A DNA stretch of 64,000 bases from Phymorhynchus buccinoides (Eukaryota > Mollusca > Gastropoda > Neogastropoda > Raphitomidae): assembly GCA_017654935.2 (NCBI GenBank), contig CM065690.1, positions 37,546,317 through 37,610,316 of the forward strand, given 5' to 3'. The notes under the pieces were generated by a model, which was given only the letters and a program-made list of their open reading frames with translations, was not told the origin of the DNA and searched no databases. A program made the position numbers and the translations under genes. This document shows, one piece after another, positions 22,047 through 32,989 of the stretch; the stretch's first letter is position 1; each line of letters starts with the position of its first letter.

Positions 22047-23841
22047 CTGGAGAGGCAAACAGAAAGAGTTTTGAACAATTGGATAATGTACATCTAGAAC
22101 TACTGCTTACTGTCAACAATTTAAAATAATTCATTGTTGCACATTTTAAACTAATAATTATAATTAGAATACATAATATTTCTGTTGTGCATTTCAGGAA
22201 AAAACAGAATGGATTCCAGTTAAATGATTGACAAATGATTTTTTTTCATGTGGAAATTACACAAAATTACATCTAAATAATGTTTTGTTATATTTTAAAA
22301 TGTACATGTTCAGTGGTGCTGACAATATTTGAGATGGCTCCTTTTTATTCCTTAACTTATTCCTTATTCATTTTACGATTAATAAGTGTTTAGCCTTCAG
22401 GTTTTGCCATTTTATTAAAAACTTTTTGAGGTACTTGGCTAACAATGATTTTGATCACTCAATGATCTGGTTCTGGTTATGGTTCAGTATGTTGCAGAAA
22501 CTACATCCGACGATAAATTGCAACAGAACTAGGAGGGCTCATGTACATACACTGTAAATGAAAATATAGAAGGAGGAATACCTACTGCTTACCCAGGGTG
22601 AATACCATTAAGCCTCCCAGTTCAGCCCAGCAGCTCATGTCTCAAAGCAAGCAAAAATGAAAAAAAAACACACAAAAACATACACAAAAACAACCAACTA
22701 GTGGTTAGTGGTTGCATGCTCCATGGTGATCTGATGCAAATGCACTAATGTGGCCTTTCTCAGTTGGTTGCAAACCATGGCAGGAGCTGTGCCGGTCGGA
22801 GTTCGCCCCCGGGTACCGCTACAGTAGCCGGATTGGTTTTGCACAGATACTACCAAAAACCGCTATGGTCCACTTTTTTTTCTTCTTTTTTTTTTTTTTT
22901 TTAATCATACAGATCCACACTAGGTTTTATTTCATGTTCACTTTCCCCTTCCATTAGGCTACTTATATCTCCTCAGCTTTCTAATTTCTTGTTTTCTTAC
23001 TACCCCCCCAAAGTGCAGGAGAATCTTCAGCCTGATGAAGTTGACTGCCTGAGGTGAAGAACAGGAAGAAGTCCGGATGAAGAAGGAGAGAATTATATCA
23101 GTGATACACAAACATTTCTGTCATTTTTAGGAAATTGGCCCATTAAAATTGCAAATGTCCTGTGACAATTGTCCTCTTGTATTAATATGGAAGTGGACTT
23201 GTGTCCTATTGTTTTTGTAAGTAAATTTACAGCAAGGCCATTAATAACAATGGATGTTCTGTGATTAGCACAGGGGAGGTGAGGAAGTCTTTCTATGAGT
23301 TGTCAGTTCTGTGAGAGGTATCCATTTTGGTATAATTATATTAGGTAGGGATTCTAATATGTTTTAAAGATTACAGTTTGCAACACATCATATATATATA
23401 TAGTGTAAAGGAAACTTAATCTGATGAAATAAATGTGGGATTGTTAGTGATAATAAATTTGGGTGGGAAATAGTAAAGTTTTTGAAAAAAAAGCTCATTA
23501 TGATGTCATACTGCAGTTAAAGTGGTTCTTATTGTATGTGTTGTATGCACAGTATTGTCAAAGTGTTCTATATGTATGTTCATTCTTAGTTGAAGTACGG
23601 AGTACACATTGGCAATACTTTCATAATTATAATGCTTTATGTAATTTGAATTATATACTTTTAAAAGTACAAATAATGCTATTAACTGCCCATAATGCTA
23701 AATAAACTGTGTTATTTCACTTTCGTTACTTTGTGCAATTTGTTGGAAACAAGCTTGATGAAGGATGGGTACAGAATTAATGAAAGTGTGTTGGACTTTA
23801 AGAGATGAGTGTGGAAATAACACACACACACACACACACAC

Positions 23842-23916
23842 GACCGCGCGGCTACGCCCATGTCACAAGCCTGAGGGATTACGAGCCAGTGACTCAACCA
23901 ACTGAGCTACAGAGCT
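23842..23916 (-). mobile_element. tRNA-derived SINE head
   Basis: The minus strand reads GCTCTGTAGCTCAGTTGGTT, a tRNA acceptor stem and A-box-like D-arm, then a region comparable to an anticodon arm (GGCTCGTAATCC). A normal T-arm B box (GGTTCGANTCC) does not follow, so this is a SINE or tRNA relic and not a tRNA gene. Confidence 0.55.
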
Positions 23917-24574
23917 TCAAAAAACCCAACCACAACAGTTCAAGGTTGTGTGTAGGTATTGTGAAATTTAAACTTTGATTACCACAAACTAATAACATTT
24001 TAGCTGAAGCCGCATTTGTGGTGTTTGGCCATAAGGTAGGGCCGTATTTTACAACCCCGGACATAAAGACAGGCTTTAATTACTACTAAACTTAACTAGC
24101 ATTATTCCCTTACTATTAACAAACATAGCCCTCTTACTATGACTCCTATAGAGTTCAGTACCCCACCCCACCCACCCCCTTAAAAAGGAAATTGGTAAAC
24201 AGCACGACTAGACATCCCAAAGACTGAAAGAGAGATCCACACAAGACGGCGACATAGGCCTACATTGTATTGACTTCCACATCATTTGCTTCTCAAATCA
24301 TATTCATAGTCTAGATTAAGATCCCTTATAATGCATAGTAGGTCTACAATTTTCGACACGGCGAAGGCGGATGAAAAAGAAGCAAAAGACTTGATCTCTA
24401 TAATACTCTTTCACTTATGCTAGGGCCCATATTTCACATAATTTGCCTCGTTTCGTCTTGTTATGGGCCGATTGTAGGCCTACATCTACTGATCTAGGCC
24501 TGCGTTTTCAATTGCACAGTATCAACATTAACGATTCCCAGAAGGCCTATTTAATAAGTGAGTGCTAAAACCTC

Positions 24575-24925
24575 TTCGCAAACTGGAACTCCATATCCAT
24601 ACCCTATTAGATATGAACTTCGTTCTGCTAAATCATTCCAGTCTTTCAAAACCTATATTAAAACTCACCTCTTCCAGCAGTAGGCTACCTCCGATTTCTT
24701 CCTTGACCTGTTTCTGAGAGTGCGTGCGCGTGCATGTTTTTGTGTGGGGGTGTGCGCGTGTTGTCGCTGTGTGCGTGTTTGTGATGGCGAATATTTTAGT
24801 AGTTTATTTAAATATTTAAGATCAATATTTATTAATTCAAATAATTTGTGAAAAACAATCAAATCAAAAGAGAAATGGCGCTCTATAAATGTTAGTTATT
24901 ATATTATTATTATTATTATTTTAAC
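24575..24925 (+). mobile_element. LINE 3' end
   Basis: A broken frame with WNS, SFQSFKTYIKTHLFQQ-like residues (segments, with stops) near 24590-24680. A GC/TG-rich 3' untranslated stretch follows, then GGCGCTCTATAAATG and an ATTATTATT tail. The same ORF end is better preserved at 47497-47831. Confidence 0.65.
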
Positions 24926-25087
24926 ACTGGTACGATCACAAAAGCAGATTTAACATTTAGGCCTAGTCTATTAGTCACTGTGCGTCGATCTTTCCTAAAA
25001 CACCACAACACTTCACAGTCAGTTATTTTGTAGAGAAGTTTTAGTACAGGTCTAGTTCAGCCAATACAGATCATAGATCTAACTTAC

Positions 25088-25233
25088 TTTTCTCCACTGT
25101 CTCCTGGCGCATTGGGCCCCTTTGCTAGCACTTCGCTCTCTCCCTCAGAGTCTGATGATTCGGAGCTCCAAACAATCTCTGCAGCTATTGCCCCTGCATC
25201 TGCCAACAATGGCTCGTCTTGATAAGGCTCCAT
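25088..25233 (-). CDS. P2X7-like domain protein, exon 1 (acidic N-terminus)
   Basis: ATG at 25233-25231 opens 48 codons plus two bases, ending at GAGAAAA|GTAAGT. The product starts MEPYQDEPLLADAG and has an acidic serine-rich stretch (SSESSDSEGESE, residues 23-34), a plausible casein-kinase-2-type region. The phase fits the exon at 21891-22046, and that exon's phase fits 21359-21449. Together they give one uninterrupted 130-residue product. Short standalone proteins with an acidic N-terminus followed by a P2X7-like domain are common in cnidarians and molluscs. A Harbinger transposase fragment lies about 0.9 kb upstream on the same strand. Confidence 0.65.
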
Positions 25234-25750
25234 CTTCTTCTTCTTCTTGAATTTGAAATTACAGGTGCTCTGTCTTCATACACTAGATCTACCCTTAGCT
25301 GCGTCACAACTTTTCTAATATCGTACAAAATTACGTTAGTGGCGAGATCCAATGGCGGGGAATCCAGACTTGCAAATCTGCCCGAGGAGAGTGATTTTTG
25401 GAAAATAACAGTGTGTGTGCTCATTTTATCTGGAAGAATGTGACTTGAAAGGTAAGTTAGGTCGATAAAGTTTGCATACTGTGGCTATGTACATAAGGAA
25501 ACAATGCTGAAACGTGTTCCAGAACGTTTTTAGGTCCGAATGGAGATGCGTATGGTCCTTTAACAACAAAAAGAATCAATCTAGAGGGCAAAAGGCTGAA
25601 AAAGCCTATAGATAGTGCCATGATACCTGTCTTTCTTTCTTGGACATGACGAAGACAGGTAAAGTCTAAAGATACACATCAGAACAAAGGCAACAACACA
25701 AAACAAGCAACTTATCTTCGTTTTGATAGCAATCCTATCCTGGGTCTCTC

Positions 25751-25901
25751 AGCTATATTCACATTAATATTAATAATATTTATGCCCGTCAACCCGGTCA
25801 AGAACGATAATCTGTTAACTGAAAAAGCAATCGCTATGTTCTTTTCTGTTACAAATTATCGTTCTTGACGCCAGCAGACGGGCATAAATGTGAATATAGC
25901 C
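25751..25901. mobile_element. Short palindromic MITE with 8-bp target duplication
   Basis: Arms begin AGCTATATTCACATT (left) and, reverse-complemented from the right, GGCTATATTCACATTTATGC. Inner parts TTTATGCCCGTC and CAAGAACGATAAT are also mirrored. Exact 8-bp GGTCTCTC flanks both sides (25743-25750 and 25902-25909), as for hAT-type insertions. About 40 bases form the loop. Too short to encode anything. Confidence 0.8.
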
Positions 25902-26121
25902 GGTCTCTCTTTGGATCGTGAAAGCTAACATGCATCAGTATGACCCTACCTTCAAGTTGGCTATCTCCCCTAAACTATCTCTGCTACTACTAGGCCTACT
26001 TTCTATATCTCTGGCCTAATTTACTATGCAGGAAGGAAACGTTAACGGCTGCAAACACGGCATTATGGGTAACCGTTGGCAAGGTTAACGGTAAACAAAA
26101 ACATGTCAAGGACACAATTAC

Positions 26122-26233
26122 CTGCACGTTGATCGAGTGGTCCCCACCTCGGTCTACGAACGGTTCCTCGTTCTCGATGGGGGCTTGAATTTTAATCAGT
26201 GTCCCATCTACACACCCAAACACATTTGGCATT
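26122..26233 (-). pseudogene. Harbinger/HARBI1-like transposase fragment, catalytic N-part
   Basis: After ATATGCACAG the minus strand encodes [18 protein letters not shown] and then HSINVQ, ending at GTGCAG|GTAATT. CVDGT holds the first catalytic Asp of the PIF/Harbinger DDE domain. The following DDE segments are not found downstream, so only a remnant remains. Confidence 0.75.
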
Positions 26234-26359
26234 CTGTGCATATTGTAAAATTGTAGTAGTAGCAGATAAGCTCTCTGGTAGTAGTAGTAGTAGTAGCAGA
26301 ACTGTCTCTAGTAGATAGGGACAAAATAAACCGTCAAGCTTTTTTCCTTTCTGCTCGTC

Positions 26360-26581
26360 TGCCATGCACTGGTAGCGGAACCGAATCCATTGGTGGGCCT
26401 GCTCCAGCAACGCATTTATATCTGTCACCCGCCCAACTATCCTGCTGACGGTTGGCTGTGACAGATGACTGTCCCCGAGAACTGCCTGGAATGACCCACA
26501 AAACCTGAGGGCCACACAAACCTGCAGCGATCGAAGGGGGAACCGTGTGTCCTCGGTTCGCCAATTGAAGGCTGTTTTCAA
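26360..26581 (-). pseudogene. Harbinger/HARBI1-like transposase fragment, N-terminal helical part
   Basis: Encodes FPLRSLQVCVALRFCGSF and GDSHLSQPTVSRIV, the helix-turn-helix-like region found before the DDE domain in HARBI1-type proteins. It ends in ADEQKGKK, which normally runs on towards the PNVFG block. Between the two a (TAC)n tract intervenes, so the open frame does not continue cleanly. Either a short intron or decay explains this. Confidence 0.7.
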
Positions 26582-26639
26582 TAGAGTAGGTTAGTCTAAA
26601 AATGTTGATACGGCGAAATCTGAACCGCGACACAAACAT

Positions 26640-27320
26640 CCCTTATATCATCAAACAACCATCCCTTAGATCATCAAAATTATGTAAGGGATGGTTGACA
26701 TCCCTGAAAATTCTTTGTCACCGCAGATTCCGTCGCGGCAGCCATTGTTATCAGTATCATCAGTATGCTAAGTAGGCTATTTAGAAGCGGTAGGTATATA
26801 TATACTTCTAACTTAGCATCGATTTTGGCTACTAAGTTATTATCATGCTAGGCCTATAATGTCGACGTGAATAGCAAATTTCGACTTTAGCATGAGCTAC
26901 TAAGATATCATTATGATAAGTCACTTAGCATCTCGACGTGAAAACCAACCCTGGAAAATAACAACACGACTGATTTTCCCCGGAAAATAATAACTCTGAC
27001 AAAAATCAATAAGACTTCCGTGAAGGTTCCGTGAGTCACCCGCTGCAGTGCCACAGCCAGTGTGTCTGCTGCAGACAGCCCGTGTGAACAGTCATAGTAA
27101 TAAGAGAAATCAAAATTAAGATTGCTAGGTTGTAGCCCAAAGATCGATAGGCTAGTTAGTTTCCTTATCAAAAGATCAGCAACAGGCCTCGCGGCCTATA
27201 TACGCTGCACAACTATACTATACTTTGTTCGACCAGAGATGTGTTGACACTTTCTACATCTCTGGTTCAACTGATCACAGTCATGCTTTCTCTGTCACTC
27301 AATAGTCCTAAAAACAAATT
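26640..27320. other. No gene recognised
   Basis: Contains a repeated ACTTAGCATC / CTACTAAG-type motif between 26765 and 26945 and the string AAAATAATAACTCTGAC, also present near 49073. These hint at unclassified dispersed repeats. Confidence 0.4.
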
Positions 27321-27536
27321 AGGGGAAGACGGGGTAAAAAGCGCATGGGCGGGTAAGAAGCCCACCCCAATTATCTCATGAAATGAAGCAAATTTCAGTC
27401 TCATTTTGCCCATGAGACGAGCGTTAATGTCTAGCATTCGTCTCATGGGCAAATTTGACTGAAATTTTCTTTATTTCATGAGATAATTGGGGTGGGCTTC
27501 TTACCCGCCCATGCAATTTTTACCCCGTCTTCCCCT
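27321..27536. mobile_element. 216-bp near-perfect palindromic element, copy 1
   Basis: AGGGGAAGACGGGGTAAAAA at the left end is mirrored by TTTTTACCCCGTCTTCCCCT at the right. Inner arm blocks (GGGCGGGTAAGAAGCCCACC, AATTATCTCATGAAAT, CCCATGAGACGA) are mirrored too, leaving a loop of roughly 15 bases around 27430. Read with the terminal A/T as part of the target, both ends sit at a TA, as for mariner-type MITEs. The copy at 55921-56136 is almost identical. Confidence 0.9.
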
Positions 27537-27700
27537 ATATACTTTTTGGGAAGATTTAATTACTTCCATACTAATAAAAAAAAAAAATGAAAATGAAACA
27601 GACTGCAACGTCACTGGAACATACAGCAAACAAACAACTACACGACAAGTGCAAAGTGACGTTATTTTATTCACAAGAGACAAAACAAAACTACTGGATA

Positions 27701-27724
27701 TTTCGGCGAATGCGCCTTTATCAA
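27701..27724 (-). ncRNA. Hammerhead-core-like hairpin in Penelope-like tail
   Basis: The minus strand reads TTGATAAAGGCG, CATT, CGCCGAAA. This has the layout of a hammerhead core: a CUGANGA box, stem II closed by GGCG/CGCC, then GAAA. Two core positions differ (C3 to U, G8 to A), so self-cleavage is unlikely. Penelope-like elements are known to carry hammerhead motifs; that this is a relic of one is inference. Confidence 0.3.
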
Positions 27725-27913
27725 CACAGACAAACAATTAAACAGCAAACATCAAATATAGCAAAAGGAGCAAAAAGTAGGCAACAGAAGGAGCAAAAAA
27801 TAAAAACACACACATCAAGATCAAAATAAAAACAATACTTCCCCTCTACAGTCCAACGTGTAAATGATACAACAAAGTTGAAACCAAAGAGCAAGGCTGT
27901 GAACACAAATCAA

Positions 27914-27947
<34 letters not shown>

Positions 27948-28649
27948 TTGAAGTGAGAGAGGTTGGGGACAGTGAGTACGCAATCACAGATGGTAGAAGT
28001 TGGAAACAAGGGTCAGTTGTGTTTAAGGGGTGGGGAGGGGGAGGTTTGGTGAAGAGAACAAATCTCGTGCTAAAGTGAACACATGTAGCAGAAGTTGACA
28101 TTACATTTCAATTGAAAAATGAAAAGGACAGAGAGAGAAGGGGGGGGGGGGGATGGAAATAGAAATAGAGGGGGGGGGGGGGGGTTCGCCGCCTAGCGCA
28201 TCAAACCCATGTCTGACCCCAAAGTGGGTTGCCCCACCCTGGCACCGAGGGGTGAGGGGGGAAACGGAAGTTCTCCGAGAAAACCCCCCCTAGTCAGACA
28301 CACTTGTCTAAGACATGAAAAATGTAAACAAATTTAAAGGAATAAAGGATTATGGGAAAAAAAAAACTCTCTGGGAGAAAAAAACCCCCTGCGCAAGTGG
28401 TCAAAGACAAGTGCAACAAACCCCTCTCACATGCACACACAAACACATACACACACTCTCTCTCTCACTCTCACACACAACCACACACTGGGACTAGAGG
28501 AATGCAAAATAAGCAATGGTATACATTGGAGTGTTTGGAAGGGAGGGGTGGGGAGGGGGTTATGGGAAGGAGGGGGTGGGTGGGTATTGGGCGGTAGATA
28601 TGGATAGGAATCAAATTGATCATTAGTGATTACAATCAAGCTTGTAAAT

Positions 28650-29063
28650 TAATTGGGAATGCTGGGGTCCACGCCGGGGGAGGGGGCTTCGGGCAGTGGG
28701 GGGAACCTTCTTCGCTTAGCTGTGGCTATTGAACCCTACCACACTGCCCAGTATACAGGGGTCATTCCTTCGCTTAGCTGTGGCTATCAGACCCCTGTCC
28801 CCCCAACCCAGACGGGACACACAGGGAAATGGGGGAAATGAAAACTAGACATTCCATTACAAGCAAGTTTGTAAAATAATTAGGAATACAGAGGTCCACA
28901 CCGGGGGAGGGGGCTTCGGGCAGTGGGGGGAACCTTCTTCACTTAGCTGTGGCTATTGAACCCTACCACACTGCCCAGTATACAAGGGTCACTCCTTCAC
29001 TTAGCTGTGGCTATTGGACCCCTGTCCCCCCAACCCAGGCGGGACACGCAGGGAAGTGGGGGG
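28650..29063. repeat. Two-copy tandem repeat, period about 227 bp
   Basis: Copies begin near 28650 and 28877. They share GGGGGAGGGGGCTTCGGGC, CTTAGCTGTGGCTATTG, ACACTGCCCAGTATACA and CCCCTGTCCCCCCAACCC. Within each copy TTAGCTGTGGCTAT itself occurs twice. Confidence 0.85.
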
Positions 29064-29211
29064 GGGGGGGGAGGGGGTAGGTGGTGGCAAAAAGGAGGGG
29101 GAGGGTTGGGGGCGGGGAGGAGTTTTGGGAAGGGGTGAAGGAGGGGGGTAGATGGGTTCAAGAACATGTTACGGCAAAATTAAAATGACACAGAATAATA
29201 TATAATGAGGC

Positions 29212-29492
29212 TTAAGGTTTATCGTTCAGTCCATGAGGCTTTCTGGTGCCCAGTTTGTTGATGAGGTGTGATTCCATGTCCTTTCTGTTGTTTGTGTTTT
29301 TTGTGAACAGGAGCCACATCCCTTTGACGCGTATGTCTGATGTGGAGTGGTCAGGCTGGTTGAAGTGGTGGGCTATAGGTTTGTCTCTCTGGTGCACGAT
29401 GTCAGCTAAGTGTTCTTTGAAGCGGGTGGCAAGGGTTCGGCCAGTTTCACCAATGTACAGTTGTTTGCATTTGAGGCAATGAATGACGAACA

Positions 29493-29493
<1 letters not shown>
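29212..29493 (-). pseudogene. Penelope-like element, GIY-YIG endonuclease C-terminus
   Basis: A minus-strand frame ending at TAA (29212-29214) encodes CLKCKQLYIGETGRTLATRF, then KEHL, HFNQPDHS and a final GTRKPHGLND. This is the GIY-YIG endonuclease domain found at the C-terminus of Penelope-like retroelements. YIG, the Arg of RTLATRF and the following KEH are visible. The reverse transcriptase that should precede it is missing: the frame runs into (TG)n/(GA)n microsatellite at 29493, so the copy is 5'-truncated and not autonomous. Confidence 0.85.
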
Positions 29494-29670
<177 letters not shown>

Positions 29671-29699
29671 ACAACATGCAGGGAGTGTGTGTATACTGT

Positions 29700-30247
29700 G
29701 TCTGTACGTAGGTGTATGTGCGCGCGCGCGTATGCATGTCTTTCGATCTGTCTCCATGATAAGCATAATACTTAAAAAGGTCTCTAAGGCCCCTACCAAT
29801 AAGCTTTAGGCCGAAATGCTAATGCAAATATTTTAACGCATACGTATTAACATTTGAAGCATGACCACAATTAATGTAAAATACGAGCTGGTTGCATTAA
29901 TGAAAGACAATTCATAAATTGTAATAAAAAACGAACAAACACTGGGGTCTGCTAAATGATGATTAAGCAATGGATCGATGAAATCGAACAAGTTAAATAT
30001 TGTCGATCAAAGAGATACTGGAAAACTAACTAAATTGAAAGTAAGAAAATTATTCACTTTAAAGCTTTTAGGGCCTACTGCTACACACATTATCTTAAAC
30101 CAATACAAGTCTCATATGAACCTAGCCAATAAAGATACTTGAGAGATAGTATGATAGCTCATTGAAAGACACAAAGCCTGATCTACTACAATTATGAAGG
30201 TAATAGACCAATGCGATCTACAAGCAGATCACACAAACACACATTAT
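29700..30247. other. No gene recognised
   Basis: AT-rich intergenic sequence between the Penelope-like fragment and the hAT-like MITE. Nothing further supported. Confidence 0.5.
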
Positions 30248-30508
30248 CAGGGGCGGACCAGATGATTCGTAAAGGGGGGGGGGGGGGGGGGGGGGGTCCG
30301 CCGAGGGTCCAGGGCATAGCCAGCCAAGAAATCCTTCCACCAGGATTTCCACTACCGTGATAACTTTTGTTGACCGAGAGGGGGGTGGGGGTGGGTGCAA
30401 CGTTTGAGGAGAAGGGCATATTTACAGATTTACCAGTCTGGAAACGCCTTTCACGGCCTACCTTACCCTGTACCCCCCCCCCCCATCCACCCACCCGATC
30501 CGCCCCTG
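30248..30508. mobile_element. hAT-like MITE with internal poly-G
   Basis: Ends CAGGGGCGGACCAG (left) and GATCCGCCCCTG (right), an imperfect inverted pair of the CAGGGGCGGATC type frequent in animal hAT elements. Flanking 8-bp strings are not identical, so no clean target duplication remains. The interior has 23 G at 30274-30296 and a C run at about 30473-30484. Confidence 0.6.
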
Positions 30509-30554
30509 ATCATACACGCACACAAAACACACATAATCATATATACATGCTCGT

Positions 30555-30558
<4 letters not shown>

Positions 30559-30645
<87 letters not shown>
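30559..30645. repeat. (TA)n(GA)n microsatellite
   Basis: About 14 TA units followed by about 30 GA units. Confidence 0.95.
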
Positions 30646-30649
<4 letters not shown>

Positions 30650-31183
30650 CTGAAAATAAGTTAAGCCATTTCCACCTTCTCTACCAAGATTATAAAGTTT
30701 TCAAGTCATATTTATATATTTATAAATGAACACATTCAACGCTCAAAAGTTCAGAAAACATACTTTAACACAGCACGTCAAAGCAACAACAATAATTTAA
30801 AAAAAAACACTTTCTGACAGCAAGAACATTAAACAAATAAAATGTTGCATTCAGTTGTAGGCCTACGTGGGCATGTCACTACTGCTCGCCTACTAGTGTT
30901 GCTTATTGCTGCCCCCAGTAATAACGATACGAGCTAGTTTTGCCACCTCTTCTGTCTGAGCCACTAAATTTAGTATCCAATAACTCTCAGACAATCTCTA
31001 TAATATTTATCTGTTTGATGGAGATATAGTATTACACAATGAAATTCCACTTTAGTACCAGACATCATGACAAAGTTGTGTTCTAGGCTTTGTTTGGTTA
31101 CTCCCTGCTGCTTGCCATAACAACAATCTCCCAAACAACATAATTGTATCTTGTCAAACGACTCACTGTCATCTCGTTCACCA
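30646..31183. other. No gene recognised; downstream flank of NXPE gene
   Basis: AT-rich sequence expected to include the 3' untranslated region of the NXPE gene on the minus strand. No clear AATAAA was found close to the stop. Confidence 0.4.
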
Positions 31184-31759
31184 CTATTTTGCCGGACACA
31201 CAAAGGATACGATCATCTGGCACACCGTTCTCACCACGTGATCATTGGGGTGGAGGTCACAGTTTCCATTAGCCACGGTCATGTCCATCATGTTCAGGAA
31301 CACCACGTGATCTCTCAAGTCTCTGAACTCACGCTGAAGTATGGCCAAGGTCCGCAAAGCGTGGAGATCACTCTGGAAGCACACAATCTTATAGTTCAGG
31401 GCGTGAGGGCCTCGGATGAAGACTTTTGCCGTGGGGTTGCGTTTCATAAGGTCACGAACGCCCCGAGCCGCGTCCCTGACTTGAAGAATATAACTGTAGA
31501 TGTGGTGAACAGCAAAATGCATATACAGGTGGATCAGGACGACATAGCTTCCATTGGTAGGTAAGGTGTCCAGGACGAAACCCGGGGACTGTTTCATAGT
31601 TATCTCGCTCCACACGCTACTGCAGTAGGGAAAGGCGTGGGGATTCCAAGACAGATGCAGCATGTGCTCAGGACAGTAGAACACCATGGGTACGTACCGC
31701 TGTCCAATGGTTCCACTCGCTCCCTTAGTGCAACCTGCATATGACTGCATTCGTTCTAC
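31184..31759 (-). CDS. NXPE family protein, last exon (PC-esterase domain)
   Basis: 576 bases including the stop, entered in phase 0 after CCGTGACAG. Encodes the C-terminal 191 residues of an NXPE protein, a family of neurexophilin plus PC-esterase proteins. The PC-esterase fold is the SGNH-like acyl-esterase family. Visible features are a conserved aromatic/His region (HMLHLSWNPHAFP), a central helical block, VFIRGPHALN, and the C-terminal CDLHPNDHVV. The Asp-x-x-His of the catalytic triad is expected in that last block (D-L-H; spacing one residue shorter than typical DxxH). The partner GDS serine lies in the previous exon. It is probably luminal or extracellular. An antisense open frame across this exon is a shadow. 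Confidence 0.9.
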   Translation of the reverse strand, partial: VERMQSYAGCTKGASGTIGQRYVPMVFYCPEHMLHLSWNPHAFPYCSSVWSEITMKQSPGFVLDTLPTNGSYVVLIHLYMHFAVHHIYSYILQVRDAARGVRDLMKRNPTAKVFIRGPHALNYKIVCFQSDLHALRTLAILQREFRDLRDHVVFLNMMDMTVANGNCDLHPNDHVVRTVCQMIVSFVCPAK

Positions 31760-32394
31760 CTGTCACGGAAAATAATTGAACATGAATGAAGTCATGGAAA
31801 ATAATTGAACATGAATGAACTAGCTAGAATACGTGTTTCTTTGGGCAATAAAAACAATCTGTCCATTATTTATCGCTTTAATTTGCCAAACTTTACACCT
31901 TCCACAATGTTGCATTGTTATAGTTACTTTACTTCTATTTAGGCTGTTGTTGTCTTCGTTGCTTTGACTGCACGGTCTATCTGTCTGGACAACTTAAACG
32001 ATTTCACGAACTTCGCTATTAATCAAATGTGTGGTTCAAAATGTCAACAAGAACATTCCATTGAATTTTTAATTTAAGTTTGAACGCCATATGGGCACTG
32101 CAATGTTCATTTTTTTAATTTATTTATTATTCAACCCTTATAGAGGGAGAATCCTATTGTCTTAATTCTACTTTATTTTATTTTCCTTTTCACCCCCCTT
32201 TTTTTGTCTGATTTGGCTGCAATTTTCAGAAAGGTTACAGGACCATAAGGGTAGGCTATGCGAAATTTGAAATATTATTAAATGATTTCGATGATTTTTC
32301 GACCATCACTAAATCGTGTACGCGCGACGATGTATGAGCGGCCAAACATAAATATACAAACATCATGCACAAGCACACATACACGCAGGCGCAC

Positions 32395-32470
32395 ACACGC
32401 GCGTGCGCGCGTGCACACACACACACACACACGCACACGCGCATACACACACACACACACACACAGAGCA
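32395..32470. repeat. (CA)n/(GC)n microsatellite
   Basis: Imperfect CA repeats with CGCG interruptions, just downstream of the GDS exon on the minus strand (in the intron). Confidence 0.9.
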
Positions 32471-32500
32471 ACAACAACAATAACAAGCAACAATGACCAC

Positions 32501-32715
32501 AAATCGTGCGTTGGAATCCCCCACAGCAATGAACTGTGTATCGTGCAAGCACTCCAAGACAGTGGATCGTTTCAACTGCGGCAGTGGACAGCCCACCAGA
32601 GGCCGCCACTGGCTGCCTTCCCAGAACCCTCTGGGCGCGGGGGCTTCCCATGTTTCACGTGGTGTCAAAGGTTGACAGATCTTTGGGTCAGCGCGTGGTG
32701 TCTTTTGCTCTGGGC
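32501..32715 (-). CDS. NXPE family protein, exon with GDS nucleophile
   Basis: Between TTATTGCAG and GATTT|GTGGTC, left in phase 0 to match the last exon. Encodes ICQPLTPRETWEAPAPRGFW, WRPLVGC, a single-Cys helix and FIAVGDSNARF. GDS is the block I nucleophile motif of the PC-esterase family, and the preceding W/P-rich segment is typical of NXPE proteins. Entry is phase 1, whereas the preceding visible exon (35604-35803) ends in phase 2, so a small exon may be missed in the 2.9-kb intron or that exon uses another donor. The donor here (GTGGTC) is weak. Confidence 0.8.
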
Positions 32716-32989
32716 CTGCAATAAGATAATGAACGGAGTCACAGCTATGATAAATACATAATGACCATGAAATCAAAAGCAGCGGTAGTATTAGTAGCAG
32801 CAGTACTAGTAGTAACAAGCGTGTCTCCGTGCAACAGTCATATTCCCCATTTCACATGCCAGTCCACAGAAATTCATGTGATAGTTAATGGACCACCCTT
32901 CAAAATTCAAAGAGTGACAGACAGTCATGCCCTCTCACGACAAAGAACCTGATAAATGACATGGTTAAAATCCTATTAATAACAAAGAC

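Larger units (their letters stand above)
22047..25087 (-). other. Intron 1 of P2X7-like gene with mobile-element remnants
   Basis: About 3 kb. It holds a T-rich run (22871-22903), a (CA)n run at 23821-23841, a tRNA-derived SINE head (23842-23916) and a plus-strand LINE 3' end (24575-24925). No other exon is supported. Confidence 0.6.
27583..29211 (-). mobile_element. 3' region of a Penelope-like element
   Basis: Lies downstream, on the minus strand, of the GIY-YIG ORF at 29212-29493. The distal part resembles the tail of these elements, with a TTGATAAAGGCG...CGCCGAAATA hairpin at 27701-27724. It also holds a poly-G tract (33 G, 27914-27946), further G runs near 28141 and 28170, a (CA)n(CT)n patch at 28433-28480, and the two-copy tandem repeat at 28650-29063. 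The distal boundary near 27583 is approximate. Confidence 0.5.

Noticed and set aside
23842..23916. A functional tRNA gene
   Set aside because: The A-box side is good, but no T-arm with GGTTCGA follows, so it is a SINE head or relic.
27267..27452. Identical peptide encoded at 27267-27452 and 55834-56052
   Set aside because: It is a reading of the 216-bp palindrome present in both places, not a gene family.
31151..31564. 137-residue plus-strand frame opposite the NXPE last exon
   Set aside because: Shadow of the well-supported minus-strand PC-esterase exon.
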